This document shows positions 19,892 to 30,699 of a stretch of DNA of 35,709 nt, in pieces. The DNA comes from Chara braunii (Eukaryota; Streptophyta; Charophyceae; Charales; Characeae), in the NCBI GenBank assembly GCA_003427395.1, contig BFEA01000828.1, forward strand, positions 51,350 to 87,058. The letters are read 5' to 3'. The position numbers and the translations under genes were made by a program. The notes under the pieces were generated by a model. It ran no database searches and had not been told where the DNA came from. It saw nothing but the letters and a program-made list of their open reading frames with translations. Position 1 is the first letter of the stretch. The number at the start of each line of letters is the position of its first letter.

Positions 19892-20665
19892 GTGTTGGAG
19901 ATTCCAATTGTTTGGGATTTGTGGAAGTATTTGACGAAGCTTCGTGGCCGTGTCGCTTGTATTGATGGACGAATAAAAGAAGTCTTACGTCATATAGTGC
20001 TAAAATTGTCATTGGATGGCGAGATCAAGTGGGCTCAAAGGTTTGTTCCTTCCTGGTTGGAGATGTACGATAAACACGGAATTGAGTTTTTACACTTATC
20101 GAACGTGGTGTATGTCGGCTTATCCCCGTATTGTAAAGCACTGTACGTTGGTAAGACCTTCAGGGATGTGACCACTAGATGGCGTGAACACGTGTATGTA
20201 TGTAAGTCCTGCAACCTGGCACATTTTCACCCCTTGTTATTGAGCTTTGGTGTGGGAAATTACCTTTTGATGCCTATCGATCATTTGGAGAGGGATGAAT
20301 TGAAGAAGTTGGAAGAAGTATACATCATGCGTTCGTTTCCTTTTTTGAATTCGTCCGGAATGTCGCATGGCAAAAATGGGAAGAAGTCAAGACCAGGGCG
20401 GAAGGAGCGGAGTAAGGCACGTAAGGAGTGGCAGGGAGTTGCCGGGGTCTGTAAGATCATTCGGGGTAGACGGTCAAAGGATGAACCTTGGGTTATTGAC
20501 CTATATTTTTTGTTTGACTCCGGTATGAAGGATAGCACGCTAAAACTGCGCGTCATTATTGAGGAAGCGAACGTATGGCACACCTGCTGGAAGAAGTTTG
20601 TCAAGGCCTTTGGTGATACCAAGTTACGAAAGGACGGACAAGTGATAAGACTTAGAGATTCTTAG
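19892..20665 (+). CDS. PLE ORF2, N-terminal part: GIY-YIG endonuclease domain
   Basis: 257 codons are open. The GIY-YIG nuclease makes the target nick used for priming. About residues 73-76 are VYVG (the GIY position) and 85-87 YVG (the YIG position); then KT, the conserved Arg in 'RDVTTRWREH' (R96, H100), a Glu at about 141 in 'KKLEEVYIM' and Asn at 153, matching the order of catalytic residues in the family. The segment opens with GTG TTG and no ATG is nearby, so the real start is uncertain or lost. It follows the ORF1 stop by a few bases and ends at a TAG, but the conserved protein plainly continues into the RT in other frames, so this is one piece of a broken ORF. Confidence 0.85.
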   Translation: MLEIPIVWDLWKYLTKLRGRVACIDGRIKEVLRHIVLKLSLDGEIKWAQRFVPSWLEMYDKHGIEFLHLSNVVYVGLSPYCKALYVGKTFRDVTTRWREHVYVCKSCNLAHFHPLLLSFGVGNYLLMPIDHLERDELKKLEEVYIMRSFPFLNSSGMSHGKNGKKSRPGRKERSKARKEWQGVAGVCKIIRGRRSKDEPWVIDLYFLFDSGMKDSTLKLRVIIEEANVWHTCWKKFVKAFGDTKLRKDGQVIRLRDS

Positions 20666-22665
20666 CGATGCTTGGAAGAAGGAGAGGAGATTGAGGTAGT
20701 ACATTGGTGGAAGTGGAAACCCTGATGCCGTTATCTGAAGTCCATGCTTGTCCAAATCCTGGGTAACCCACGAAAGTTAGACGATGTTTTTTCTTGGAGT
20801 TTACAATCTCTGTTAAGACTGTATAGGGCTATAAAGGATTTTTCGAAGAAGTCTACGAGAAAATACTTGCGTCGGATTATATCCAGAATTTTACGCCAAG
20901 GATTTGATATGAGCATGAGCTCTGATCTGATTTTTCGTTTGAAATTTGATGATCGTATTAAAATCTCTGAGGTTCGAAAAGTTGTGAATGATGCGCTGAT
21001 GCTCGGCGAGTTACTGCAGTGTTTCCTAAACTGGACGCGAAGAAAAGTGCATGTTGTATGGGCTAAAAATCCGTCGGTATCGGATGTGATGCACAATCAG
21101 CGAGCCTATGCTGCTCGTAATGTGCTGACATGTAGAGGGACACAATCGCTTTCGGCTTAGTGAGCTGGAAGGGTTGCACCCGCTGCTGCACAACGCCAAT
21201 AACATACCCAAAGTGGTAGGTCGGGATCGTTTGGGTTTGCTGTAGAAGGAGATTCGCTATAACTTTCTAATTGGAATAATTGAAAGAGCGAACCCCTGGA
21301 TATTTCCCTCGACAGTTTGCAGAGTTGCATCAACACCTCGCTGTGCGAGCCTGAGGTCCATCTGAGCATGAAGTATGTGCGCGAGGTCTTGGCGAGGCTT
21401 CAGGGTCTGGTCTTGTCCCCCCTGGACAACAATCCGGGTGAGACTGTGGCCATGTACCCATTTTTGTATTTTGAAGCTATGATGTCTACATTTGCTTTGA
21501 GTTAAGGTTACCGTGTAATGAATGTATCTGAACAACAGATATTGAGGAAATGAAGGGGGAAGTCGATGGTCTCGGTCTGACCAAGTTCGTGCGTTGGGAT
21601 AAGACGGGGGAGTTTGGCTCTGTGTACGTTCTACCTAAGGAGAAAGATTTGGACAGATACAGGCCAATTTGGATCAGAGCCGATGGTGTGCACTGGCAAG
21701 GTAGTTTCGCGAGGGCTGAACTTCCTCTTGAAAGCTCTCCCGAAGAAGTGGCATTTTAATCTTACGGTCGTTTCTGGTCTTGCGAGCCGACTATCTGAAG
21801 TTAATTTGAAGTTACTTCGTTTGGATGATGATTGCTCCGTTTCAACCTTCTCCTTTGACATTAAGGAAATGTTTAGTCAACTTCCTCACGTTGAGATTCT
21901 AAGAGTCGTTGATTGGTTGTTTGGATACCATTTGGCAAAAGGGAGGTCTGGAGTGAGATTGAACCCCAGGGGAATTTGGTTGTTTGAATACCATTTGGCA
22001 AAAGGGAGGTCTGCAGTGAGAGTGAACCCTAGGGGAAAGGGGGCCTCCTTTGGTTTGACCACGGGCGCTAACCATTGGAGACTCCTGGACCTGCAACAGA
22101 TGGCGACGTTTGTGCGTCTGGAGTTGGCACATATGTAAACATTTGCTACTGGGGTGCTACTAAAACATGTTGTAGGCATCCCTATGGGAAAAACTACGAG
22201 CCCACCGCTCGCGTGCATTTTATGTGCGTATGCCGAACACCAGTTTCTGCAAAGCTTGGGGAAGGTTCTAGACTGGTTTTCTGTACTCGGCTGATTGACG
22301 ATGTGATGTTGACGATTGCGGCAAATGATGCAGAGAAGAGGGACGGGATACTATCCTCCTTTGAGAAGTGTTACCCAACTGAACTTACTCTAAAGCGGAC
22401 TGATGATGGCTCGGGAACCTTTGAATTTCTTGGCTGCCGGATTATTGCGAAGACCAGGTATCTCTTTGTCAGCAGTGTACAGGTTTTGAAGAATGAAGCT
22501 ACTCTTCGGTATGAGCAGCGCCTGCAGATCCAATGTGGACAGTCTTACCTTTCTTGGGGCTGTAAGAAGCAGAAAAGTGTAGTGATTGGGAGCCATTTGC
22601 ACCGCATCAATGGGAATATCATGATACGATCTGAAATTCCGCAAAGGGTGCGGGCAGTAAAATAG
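20666..22665 (+). pseudogene. PLE ORF2, C-terminal part: reverse transcriptase
   Basis: Collinear frames give a PLE-type RT without an intact reading frame. An N-terminal helical region is at 20744-21160. A 'SPLDNNPGETV' motif at about 21415, resembling the Asp-Lys-Asn/Gly motif of PLE RTs, follows. 'YVLPKEKDLDRYRPI' is at about 21625-21670. Catalytic motif A 'SFDIKEMF' has its Asp at 21857. Motif B-like 'GIPMGKTTSPPLA' is at about 22175-22215, the catalytic 'RLIDDV' at 22288-22305, and 'FEFLGC' at about 22420-22437. Motif A, motif B and the DD box are in different frames, so at least two shifts separate them. No second endonuclease follows the RT, which supports the permuted order. A 63-bp in-frame duplication sits between motifs A and B. 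Confidence 0.85.
21913..22038 (+). repeat. 63-bp tandem duplication inside the PLE reverse transcriptase
   Basis: Two adjacent 63-bp units (offset 21913 to 21976), diverged by several substitutions. Both encode a version of 'YHLAKGRS.VR.NPRG'. The length is exactly 21 codons, so the frame is kept. Confidence 0.9.
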
Positions 22666-22813
22666 GAACTGGTGAACAAGGATTTCCCTGCGGACTTCTT
22701 CATGAAGGTTTTGAGAAGTTTTGCCTTCAGAAAGGACCACATTTAAAAGTGTACTATTGACCTGTTCGGTATGTAGCATTGGTTTAGCAAGTGACGCGGT
22801 TTGCCTGATGTTG

Positions 22814-23090
22814 TGAAGCATCGACTTCGCCGGAGTGTTCGGATATGGTGCTTGTTTTATTCCCTTGTATTTTGTATGTCCTTGAATTCGGATAGGGGGC
22901 TTGTCTTCATTTTCGTTGTATTTTTTTGCATCCGCTGCTGGTACTTGATGGCAAGTATTCAGTAAAGTAGGTTCTTACTTAGGCTTGGAGTGTGCTTTGG
23001 CCACCTTTGAAACGGTGGTATGATCCAGTTTCTTTCGGTGTTTTCTGGCCTATGGGTCTGATGCTACCCACACTGGGTTTCCTGTGTATA
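22814..23090 (+). repeat. Right pseudo-LTR copy of the PLE
   Basis: Aligns with 17601-17862 along its whole length. It starts with the same 'TGAAGCATCGACTTCGCCGG' and ends at the same 'GGGTTTCCTGTG'. It lies 149 bp after the last RT codon. It lacks the hammerhead segment found after the left copy. Confidence 0.85.
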
Positions 23091-23508
23091 CTTTTCGTCG
23101 TATCCGGGACCGTCCGTACGGGCGGCCTTGAATTGAACCTTTGTCGGCAGTTTGTCTGTCCGACACAAAGGTCATTTCCACACTTCGTTGTCAGTCCGGT
23201 ACCTAATACATGCTCCATGCGCGCGATTAACGCACGTGGAACAATCTACCCAATCAACAAATCCGGTCTCAGAGGGGTGAAAATCTACCCCGTAGACCCG
23301 TGAAATACACGTACAAAAATAACAAAACTTATCAGGAAGGGTGGCGAAAAAGGCTAAGGCGGTGAGGGAAATGGGCTGAGATGGGGAAGAAAGGGTCGCT
23401 GGGACAGGCAAGGTAGCCATGGATAGAGAAAGGGAGAGAGAAAGAAAAACGAAGAGAGAGGAAAGGGAGCAGGGCTACAGGGAAGATAGATGGGGAGCCC
23501 CGTGTTGC
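23091..23508. other. Junction between the PLE and the Ty3/gypsy remnant
   Basis: No domain is recognised on either strand. It holds a purine-rich tract at 23419-23480. If the gypsy element were complete, its integrase should lie here on the minus strand; it does not. Confidence 0.5.
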
Positions 23509-25002
23509 TTAATCCTTCGACATAATTTCCACCTGCCCGTACCGTGCCCCGATGTCACTCTTCGGCTCATTCCACGGAATCACCTCTTCATTCTTGGGAA
23601 CCTTCTCTGGCCGATGCAGTCGTGTTAATACGTCAGCATTCTCGTGTCTCTCGTGCTTTCAGTGACGGATGTCAAAATCCATGCTCTGCAACACTTTCGC
23701 TCATCGCCCAATCATGCCCAAGTAATCCTCTGATTTCTTCAGAGCTAGCAGGGGTTCATGATCAGTCACCAGCGTGAACTTACGTCCGTACAAAAAGGCT
23801 CGAAAGTGGCTGATTCCCCACAACGCTGCATAGCACTGTCCAGTTGGAGAGGCGTAATTGCACTTGCACGCTGGCACCGTCTTAGATGCGTACTCCACCA
23901 CGTGTTCGAGTCCGTTCGGTCCCACTTGGGCCAAGATCGCAGAAATCGCCTCCGGTTGCCTGTCCGTGATGAGGACAAAAGGTGTTTCGAGATCCAGCCT
24001 TATAAGGACCGGTGTCGAAATAAGGGCTACCTTGAGTCTCGAAAACGCCTGATCACATTCCGGCGTCCAAATCAACGGTCGATCCTTTTTCAGCACGTTC
24101 GTGAGGGGTCTCGCAATCGCCACGAAACCCTTGATGAATCTTCGATAGTACGAGGCCAGGCCCGAAAAGGCGCGAACTTGCATAATAGTCGTGGGTACAG
24201 GGGCGTCTCTGACAGCTGCCATCTTCTGAGGTTCTGGCTTGAACCCTTGGTCCGTCACCACGTGTCCCAAAAAGGAAATTGTAGTGAGGAAAACTGGTTT
24301 TTTTTCCAACGCCGCCTTGAAACCGGCATCTCTTAACGCATGCAAGACCCACTCGATGTGTTGCACGTGTCCCTTATAGGAGCTTGAATACACCAAAATG
24401 TCGTCCGTGTACACGATCACGCAGTAGTTAATGATGTTCTGCGCCAACCGTGTCTTCCGTACAAAGTTCTGAAAAGTGATGTTCATGGCTCGCTGAAAAG
24501 TGGTTGGAGCCTTGCAAATGCCCATTGGGCATGGAATCCACTGCCAAGTCCCTTTGAACAACACAAATGTTGTTTTTTGACGATCTTCCTCCCGGACAAG
24601 AAGATGATGGAACCCATAACGAACATCAAATTTATTGAAAAATCGCGCACTCCCAATCGCATTGAATAATTCATCCATCCGAGGAAGGGGGTACACATCT
24701 TTAATCGTGATATCATTCAACTTTCGATAATCGATGCATAGACAAATTCCTGTGGACTTTTGGGGTACAATTACCACAGGAAAAGACCATGGTCCTATGG
24801 CGGGTTCGATCCATCCATTAGCTTCGAATTCCTTAATCCCCTCAAAAGCGGCCGCTCGTTGAGCGGACGAATATCGATAAGGAACGCAGCTAATGGGAGG
24901 ATGATCTCCCGTCAGGATAGCATGCTCAATCACATTGGACAATCCAATATCATTATCATGTACACTCAAGACTTTCACATAACCATTCAGCACATCAATC
25001 AA
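23509..25002 (-). pseudogene. Ty3/gypsy pol: reverse transcriptase and RNase H
   Basis: Residues numbered from 25002. RT: 'PVVIVPQKSTGICLCIDYRK' (about 75-94), 'KFDVRYGFHH' (catalytic D126), 'PMGICKAPTTFQ' (about 159-170), 'VYTDDIL' (D200/D201; the variable site is Thr, usually Val, Leu or Ile), 'FLGHVV' (244-249). RNase H: 'FVLITDRQPEAI' (first Asp, about 347) and 'FTLVTDHEPL' (about 409-418); between them the expected Glu near 'SPTGQC' is missing, so RNase H looks inactive. TGA at 23701-23703 breaks the frame, and another TGA is at 23659-23661; the same frame then reads through 'DVLTRLHR', the usual end of RNase H, to a TAA at 23509-23511. Upstream it overlaps the previous frame by 4 bp (a shift). 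Confidence 0.93.
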
Positions 25003-25739
25003 GATTTCTCGAACTCCAGGGGGACAAGATTAAGCACAGCGACATTCGGTCGATCGATTATTTCAAGAGGCACGTTGATCTCATCGGTGGATCGGTTCCG
25101 TCTGTCATGTACACTACAAAACACAGAGCTGCTAGTACGAACAGAGGACACGGTTGCAATCATCTGAGATTCCGCAGGGCTAATCATCTCGGTCTCTTTA
25201 ATCTTGACGTCAGTTTCAGAATCAATCGTAGCTTCTTCTACGGTTAGTCCTGTCAAATCGACCATTTCTTGCATTAGATCCAGCACGTCGTCGACTGGGG
25301 CTTCGGCTTCTCGTTTAATCAAAGCAATGGTTGCTCCCGTCATAAGCAACGATCTTGGCGGGGAGGCATAAACATCCAGAAATTGTTTCATTTGCTGGTA
25401 ACGTGCTTGAAGAGAAAGTGTTCCCTCATACAGGGTGCAAGGGGGTTCCAAGTTGTCTGCAAGATCCGAGATTTGTAAGATGGGTTCCCCAAGAAAGGTT
25501 GAGGAGTTGACATGAGTCTCAGTGGGTGTGGTCGTATTATCCTCCAAACTCAAGTAAAAGGTACGTGTGGTTCCAAGAACCATACGAAATTCCTCCGGAG
25601 TTTCATGCTCAAAAAGTTCAACCAACTGTTTCCATTCATTCTTGCTAGGCATTTCTTCTTCATATTCCAGCTCTTCGAAACCTCTGCCATCATCCGGAGA
25701 TGGAGACGGATTCGCCTCGCAGTCGGGACCTTGGATCAT
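24999..25739 (-). pseudogene. Ty3/gypsy polyprotein segment between protease and RT
   Basis: 246 codons, acidic, with no domain I can name. It ends 'VLNLVPLEFEKS' and abuts the RT frame through a small shift, so it belongs to the same polyprotein. Its place between protease and RT suggests the linker or N-terminal part of RT. The start is not informative, because the frame is entered from a shift. Confidence 0.65.
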
Positions 25740-25808
25740 CCCGATTCGAACGAAATTCGGGTTTCTTTTTACGGTTCAAGTAAAAATCCGCAATGGAACT
25801 GTCCGAGG

Positions 25809-26175
25809 TCATCCGCCTGTCTGCGTAAGGACCAACTGCTTAGAGTCGAAATGTACGTGGGAACCTACCGCCATGACCCAAGGCAAACCCAACAACACAG
25901 AATACAATTGCACGTCTATTGCTAAAGCATTTACGAGAACATGCACTCGTCTAACTTTCACAACCACGTTCTCAAAGACCCCAACAATATTCATTGCTTC
26001 CTCGTCGGGGGAGACATAAATATCTTTGCCAGATTGAGGAAGGATGGAATTGAGTCGACCTGTTTTCCTTACCGTATCCAGGGATTATAACGACCACGGA
26101 ACACCCGATGTCAATAAGGGCATTGAATGGCTTGCCCCAGATTTCACAATCACATTCATCACTTTTCCATAGCAC
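25809..26175 (-). pseudogene. Ty3/gypsy aspartic protease, degenerate
   Basis: Two overlapping frames (26175-25972 and 25994-25809). The first carries 'FNALIDIGCSVVVI', the position of the retropepsin D-T/S-G-A/S active site, but reads D-I-G-C, so the second and fourth residues are changed. The second carries 'VLLGLPWVMAVGSHVHF', matching the I-L-G-R-P-W-L block that follows the protease in Ty3 elements. Together they place the protease between Gag and RT as expected. Confidence 0.7.
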
Positions 26176-26435
26176 GGGGCGAGCTCACACAAAATGATAT
26201 TTCTCGGCTAGAGAAATCTTGGCCACCCTTGCGGCCTCAGGTTTGTCCATATCTGATTCGGGTGGGGTTATACCCTCGATCTCGTCCTCTTTCTTCTTTT
26301 TCAACATTCACTGAATACGTTGATAGGTGAAACGCTTCTCGTTCTTCTGGCATTGCTGCAACAGTTTGTCGTTCGCAGCTTCGGATATGGTGAGCAGATG
26401 TCCCACCGGGACTGGAACACGGATGTCCTGTTGTT

Positions 26436-27830
26436 TTAGCGTTCACACAACATCGATTTCCCCTGTCCGAAACCGTGGTCTGAGTTCGATTCGCGCTCAA
26501 CCCATTCAAGGTCATCAATGGCTGGTCGGATCGCTCCGACCATGCCGGCGAGATGAAGGTATTCAGCTGGATCCACCACTTCAGCGACTTCAGAAGATGA
26601 AGTCCCTGAAGTCGATGCAATCGCCATTGAAGGTGAAGGTCGATCAGGGGTGTAGGCGATGATCGCGTCATCGCGGATCGTGTCCATGAGTGCTGCTACA
26701 CGTCCTTGATTTAACGCTACGGGAGCTGCAACAGGTGGAGGCTGATTCCGTTTCGGCTGCAGGCAGTCTCGAGCGAAATGCCCGGGCTGTTTGCAGTTGT
26801 AAAATTCAATCCTCCCTGGAAAGCTGGTTGCTTGGGGGAGCTCCGACGTGTGTCCAAGTGCAGGTCGGGCGGCTAGAAGTGGAAACGATGCAGGAGCAAG
26901 CTGAGCAGGAGCCGGGTTGGGTTTGATTAATCTGCTCATGATCTGTTTCATTCGGTCCATATGAGTTGCCTGCATCTGAACCAAATTGCTCATCCATTCA
27001 GACGGTTTGGTAGTGGCCGTGTGAATCATCTGTGCCAAATGCATGTTCCTTATGGACGTGGGAGTGGGATCGCTCCAGGGGTTGACTGTAGCAATCTGCT
27101 GATGCATTGAAAACGATTGAGGGGGAGAGGAAGATGACGGCGGAATATCAGAAGCAAACCCATCCGGGATATCATGATCAGGGCGAGGATAATATCGTCC
27201 TATCGCTTGCAGACACGATCGTCGTTTCGCCGCTACATCCTGGATTGTATCAGTTATGTCCTCGTTTCCCTGACTAATATACTTCCTTGTATCCGTTAGA
27301 TCCAACTCCAGTGCTTTGGCAATGATGGTTGACAACTAATTCGTTTTAGGAGGAATCTTTTTCTGTATCTTAGCCTTCAACATTGGATTTCGTAGGTGAT
27401 CGACGAACAAATCCCGAGCGGACTTTTCATCCTAACCTAATTTATCCAAGGTAGTTTGAAAGCGATCTACGAAATCAGGCAGCAATTCTCGTGGTTCTTA
27501 TGGTCGAGTTTTGAGTACATGCCACGCAGCATCTTAAGTGACCGTATCAAATCGGGCCAGGAATGCTTGCTTGAAGGTGTTCCAATCTACCTAGTGGTGC
27601 TTCCTAAACCAATCATGCGCAGTGTTGCGAAGCAGCAAGGTGATGACGCGGGGAAGATCATTGGCACTGTAGTTCTGAGCTTGGAAGCTTCCAGCCATCC
27701 TTCGGGGTGGGTATAATTAGAAAAAAACGAAAAAACAGCAGGATTACTAACAATCACCCTAGGGACCGCCATGCCACCGTCTGGCATTGGCACAGGCGGT
27801 CTTGCTCCGGCAGATGTAGATCGAGTCACC
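26436..27830 (-). pseudogene. Ty3/gypsy Gag
   Basis: The longest open part is 27335-26436. It has a Gag C-terminal region, then the zinc-knuckle site 'FYNCKQPGHFARDC': the first Cys of C-x2-C-x4-H-x4-C is Phe, a one-base change, so the knuckle is probably lost. TAG at 27336-27338 breaks the frame. Upstream, in interrupted frames to about 27830, are Gag words 'HDWFRKH' and 'WNTFKQAFLARF', the Retrotrans_gag hallmark (W..FK..F..RF), and 'DLFVDHLRNPMLK'. Gag packages element RNA and forms the particle. Confidence 0.8.
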
Positions 27831-27933
27831 AGACAATCTCGTCGAGCAGGTTGAGGACTTCGTCCCCTTCTTCTCGCCAGATCGACTTACTTACACCAGA
27901 ACCGACACGAGTCGGCTCCAATACCAACCTCAC

Positions 27934-28505
27934 GCCCTGCGCTGTCTTTCGTTCGGAGTGCACATTGGGGTAGAACGGGCCCCGAAAGATCAGCAATTGT
28001 TGGGGTGTGCCAAGGATTTTTGGGAAATTGGGTGTGGGGACACAAACAAAACTGAAATCCCCTCGTGTTGGCACGATGAAGTAAGTTGATGGCCTTCGCG
28101 CGTCGCGGTATGTGCGCGCGGATACGACGCGAAAAAAAAAAAAATCAAATTTAATCTAAAAAGTACTGCCGAACCTCCCATCGTGCCACTGCCTGTCGTT
28201 TAGAGTGGAAAGGTTTTGGCACGCTCCGCGCATCTCGTTTTCCGTATCAAATCCTGCCGTCGCTCGCTGGTTAATTCCGAGTCCGACGTGGATGGTCTCA
28301 GTGGTGTGGCTCTTTCCTTATGCTCCTCTCCACTCCGTATGCGGTAGTGGAACCGTTTCGATTCGTATCGATCGAAACGCTGACACTTAGAGCATAAAGT
28401 TCTGGGCCTGTGGGGAGCTAGTGCCGTCCACGGAATGACAATGAGCTCATTGAATGGTAACAACACAGAATAAGGCGGGAAGTGTGTATCGACAATGACA
28501 AACCC
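27934..28505 (-). pseudogene. Conserved unknown protein fragment, copy B (two blocks, different frames)
   Basis: Block 1 is 28505-28377: 'GFVIVDTHFPPYSVLLPF', later 'PWTALAPHRPRTLCSKCQR'. Block 2 is 28062-27934: 'GDFSF', then 'PNFPKILGTP', later 'GPFYPN'. Both match copy A at 12319-12796 in order and strand sense. A poly-T tract (minus strand) and a CAG lie before block 2, so an intron is possible; a frameshift is also possible. An in-frame TGA lies about 15 codons upstream of block 1. Block 2's frame runs on toward the gag region, so the pair may be a leader protein or Gag N-terminus of this gypsy family. Function unknown. Confidence 0.55.
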
Positions 28506-28599
28506 CGCGTCCGCGAACCCTGAGCAATGGTTTTCGGGAGGGAAATAATATCCTCCAGCGACTCGTGCGACCACTTCCCGTACATCTCACTCACAGACA

Positions 28600-30699
28600 C
28601 GTGTCCTTTCCTCGTTGTACGGGAAGGGAGACGTTCGCTTGGGGGATACGAGAGGCGGGTGCCCAATCGAGACGCGCTCAAATATCGGGCGTCATCAAAG
28701 AGAAAAGAAACCGCAATCGCAAAGAAGAGACTAGAACTTCCTTCCTTTCGCCTGACGAGAAACTTTTAAAGAGCTCATGCAAGGATACTAATTCGGGCGA
28801 AATAATCGGGTTGCAGTCCCGAAGGACCAAATCGTGACTTAAATTTCATAACCTCAGCAGACGTGAGTCCCCACGCCTTGCCCTTTTTGGGGAGGGAGAT
28901 GCCATGCATCATAAGGCAGATGGCATGTGCAATGCATTCAAGACGACAAATCTAAACACTCTTGCATTCCCCAAACACAATCCAGACGCGTTCTGAGTGT
29001 AACCAAGGTAAGAATAAAAACGAGCTTTCTTTACCGTCATCCACTATGGAAGGTGCAAAAACAACAACAACACGATTATCCCATTAGTTAAGGACAAGCG
29101 GGTGGGGATCATGCACAGGCATCCACCGTTCACAAGACAAGGTGGGGAAGTCCCACGTATCAGGGGATTACCTAGGAAACTAATGGAAGAGTTCCGGAAG
29201 AAGTTCTTTTGTGCCCGGACACATGCGAGTTCACCTCTGTTCGCAGGCACTTCACACATCATCATTCTTATTTACAGAAAGGGAGAAGGGAAGAGAGGGG
29301 GCTAAGGGAGGAATCACACTCCTGAAATATACAGATCTGAGACACGGATCATTCGACTTCGATTTCACAAACTCATTCAAATGACGGAGAAAGAGTATCA
29401 GGAAGGAAGAGAGGAGATAAACGAAAAATGTTGGAATCACAAGTACAGAAATTCGTAAAGAAACGATCGGCTTTGCAGCCGTGCACTCACACCAAGGGGA
29501 ATAGATCCGCAATAAGAAAGGCGCATCCGCCGTGAAATTCCAACCTGGCCCCAGACCAGTTAACCACTCAACTCTACTGCTGATCTTCAACCCTGCACCA
29601 ACGATCCCGGCCGTCGCGTGCAACCTTCTGCCCCTGCGATCGTCACCCCGCGGATGCAGCTCGACACGGCTCGCCCAGATCCCACAGTCCGTCGTGGCGA
29701 TCCAGCACGCAACCGGCCAGCCTACAGTCAGCCCGACAGGACTTTCTGACTCGCACCAAACACATCGCCTAGCCACTACTTCCCGGAAGCTGGCTTGCGA
29801 GTTGAGAGCATGAGAGAGATTTGCGGGCGCGTTTGCGGAATTTATAGTTGCGAGGAGAAGGCGAGAAGAAGAGAGCGGAGGTGGAGAAGGAGTAGAGGCA
29901 TAGAGGGGAGAGAGTCAGAGGGAAATACACAAGGGAAGCCATGTTGAGTCTTTGTAACCCGATGTTTGGCCAATCAGATTCGTCGCGCAGTAGGAAGTTC
30001 CTTTTGCTCCGTGCGTCTGATAGGTGAACGGGGGTTATCGAAGGATCAATCAGGCTTGGAGAGTCAAGGTTGGAAGGTGGGTCGGGTCCAAGATTCAGAG
30101 GATCAAGAAGGAGCGGGCGTGCGCGCATAGTAGAGGGAGGGAGAGGGAAAAACAGTTACAATGGGAGAAACAGAGGAGAGAGGAGAGAGAGAGAGAGAGA
30201 CGATGGCGCGGGAAGTAAGGAGGAGGAAGCTCGCATGCATGGCACTGGCAGCAAGAGAAAAAGGCACCAAAGTAGTTACAGTTTGCCTATGTCCTAAACC
30301 AATTCAAAAATTGAAATCACCATCTCCGCGCGCAAAGTCGACGCGGGAAAAGAAAATCCTATCCCTATCCGTATTCCCACAAAATTCCTAGAGCTTTCGA
30401 TGACGCGACCGAGAACATTCATGCACAAAAAGGACACGTCGCGTTCCGGTTATTCCGGAATTCCCAACTGTCGAGCCCGATTCCCACTCGCGCTCGCTAA
30501 GGCGCACGTAATTTCCCATGCATTTCCCGAATTACAAAAAGCAGAATTCCAAGAATCAGAAACTTCCGAAAAACGGGAGCCGAAAACGAGGCACCCGAAA
30601 TCAAGAAAAACAACGAGGGCTCTATTGGGCCCTTATAGTACAAAAAGCAAAAATGAACAGAAGGGTACGAAAGATAGCACAGGGTAGGGAAGGAGTTCG
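28600..30699. other. Intergenic, no recognised gene; GA-rich in part
   Basis: I find no conserved domain in any frame. A GA-rich tract runs from 30127 to 30215 with a (GA)n core at 30178-30199, and purine-rich sequence lies at 29850-29935. The 29252-29776 minus frame has no similarity I can name. Confidence 0.45.

Larger units (their letters stand above)
17601..23090 (+). mobile_element. Penelope-like element with N-terminal GIY-YIG (Chlamys/Naiad-like order), decayed
   Basis: Direct repeats bracket two ORFs. The left side has two tandem partial copies (17601-17862 and 17870-18250) and the right side one (22814-23085); all share landmarks such as 'GAGTGTGCTTTGGCCACCT' and 'GATCC(A/G)GTTTCTTTCG'. 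Tandem, unequally truncated terminal repeats of this sort are the pseudo-LTRs of PLEs. Inside lie a CCHC ORF1 and an ORF2 whose GIY-YIG domain precedes the RT, the reverse of canonical Penelope order. This permuted order is known from the Chlamys/Naiad PLE clade, described in green algae, protists and invertebrates. Stops and frameshifts in both ORFs mean it is inactive. Confidence 0.85.
23509..28574 (-). mobile_element. Ty3/gypsy LTR retrotransposon remnant without integrase
   Basis: On the minus strand the order is Gag with a zinc knuckle, aspartic protease, RT and RNase H, as in Ty3/gypsy polyproteins. No integrase follows the RNase H. No LTR pair and no primer-binding site could be identified by eye. 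The 5' limit is uncertain: gag-like sequence begins near 27830, and two unknown conserved blocks extend to about 28505. Multiple stops and shifts show it is inactive. Confidence 0.85.

Noticed and set aside
22399-22405. CTGATGA-like word as another hammerhead core
   Set aside because: No GAAA/GTC at suitable spacing, and it lies within RT coding sequence.
29252-29776. 174-codon minus frame with a hydrophobic stretch
   Set aside because: No recognisable domain, no second copy, purine/pyrimidine bias at its end.
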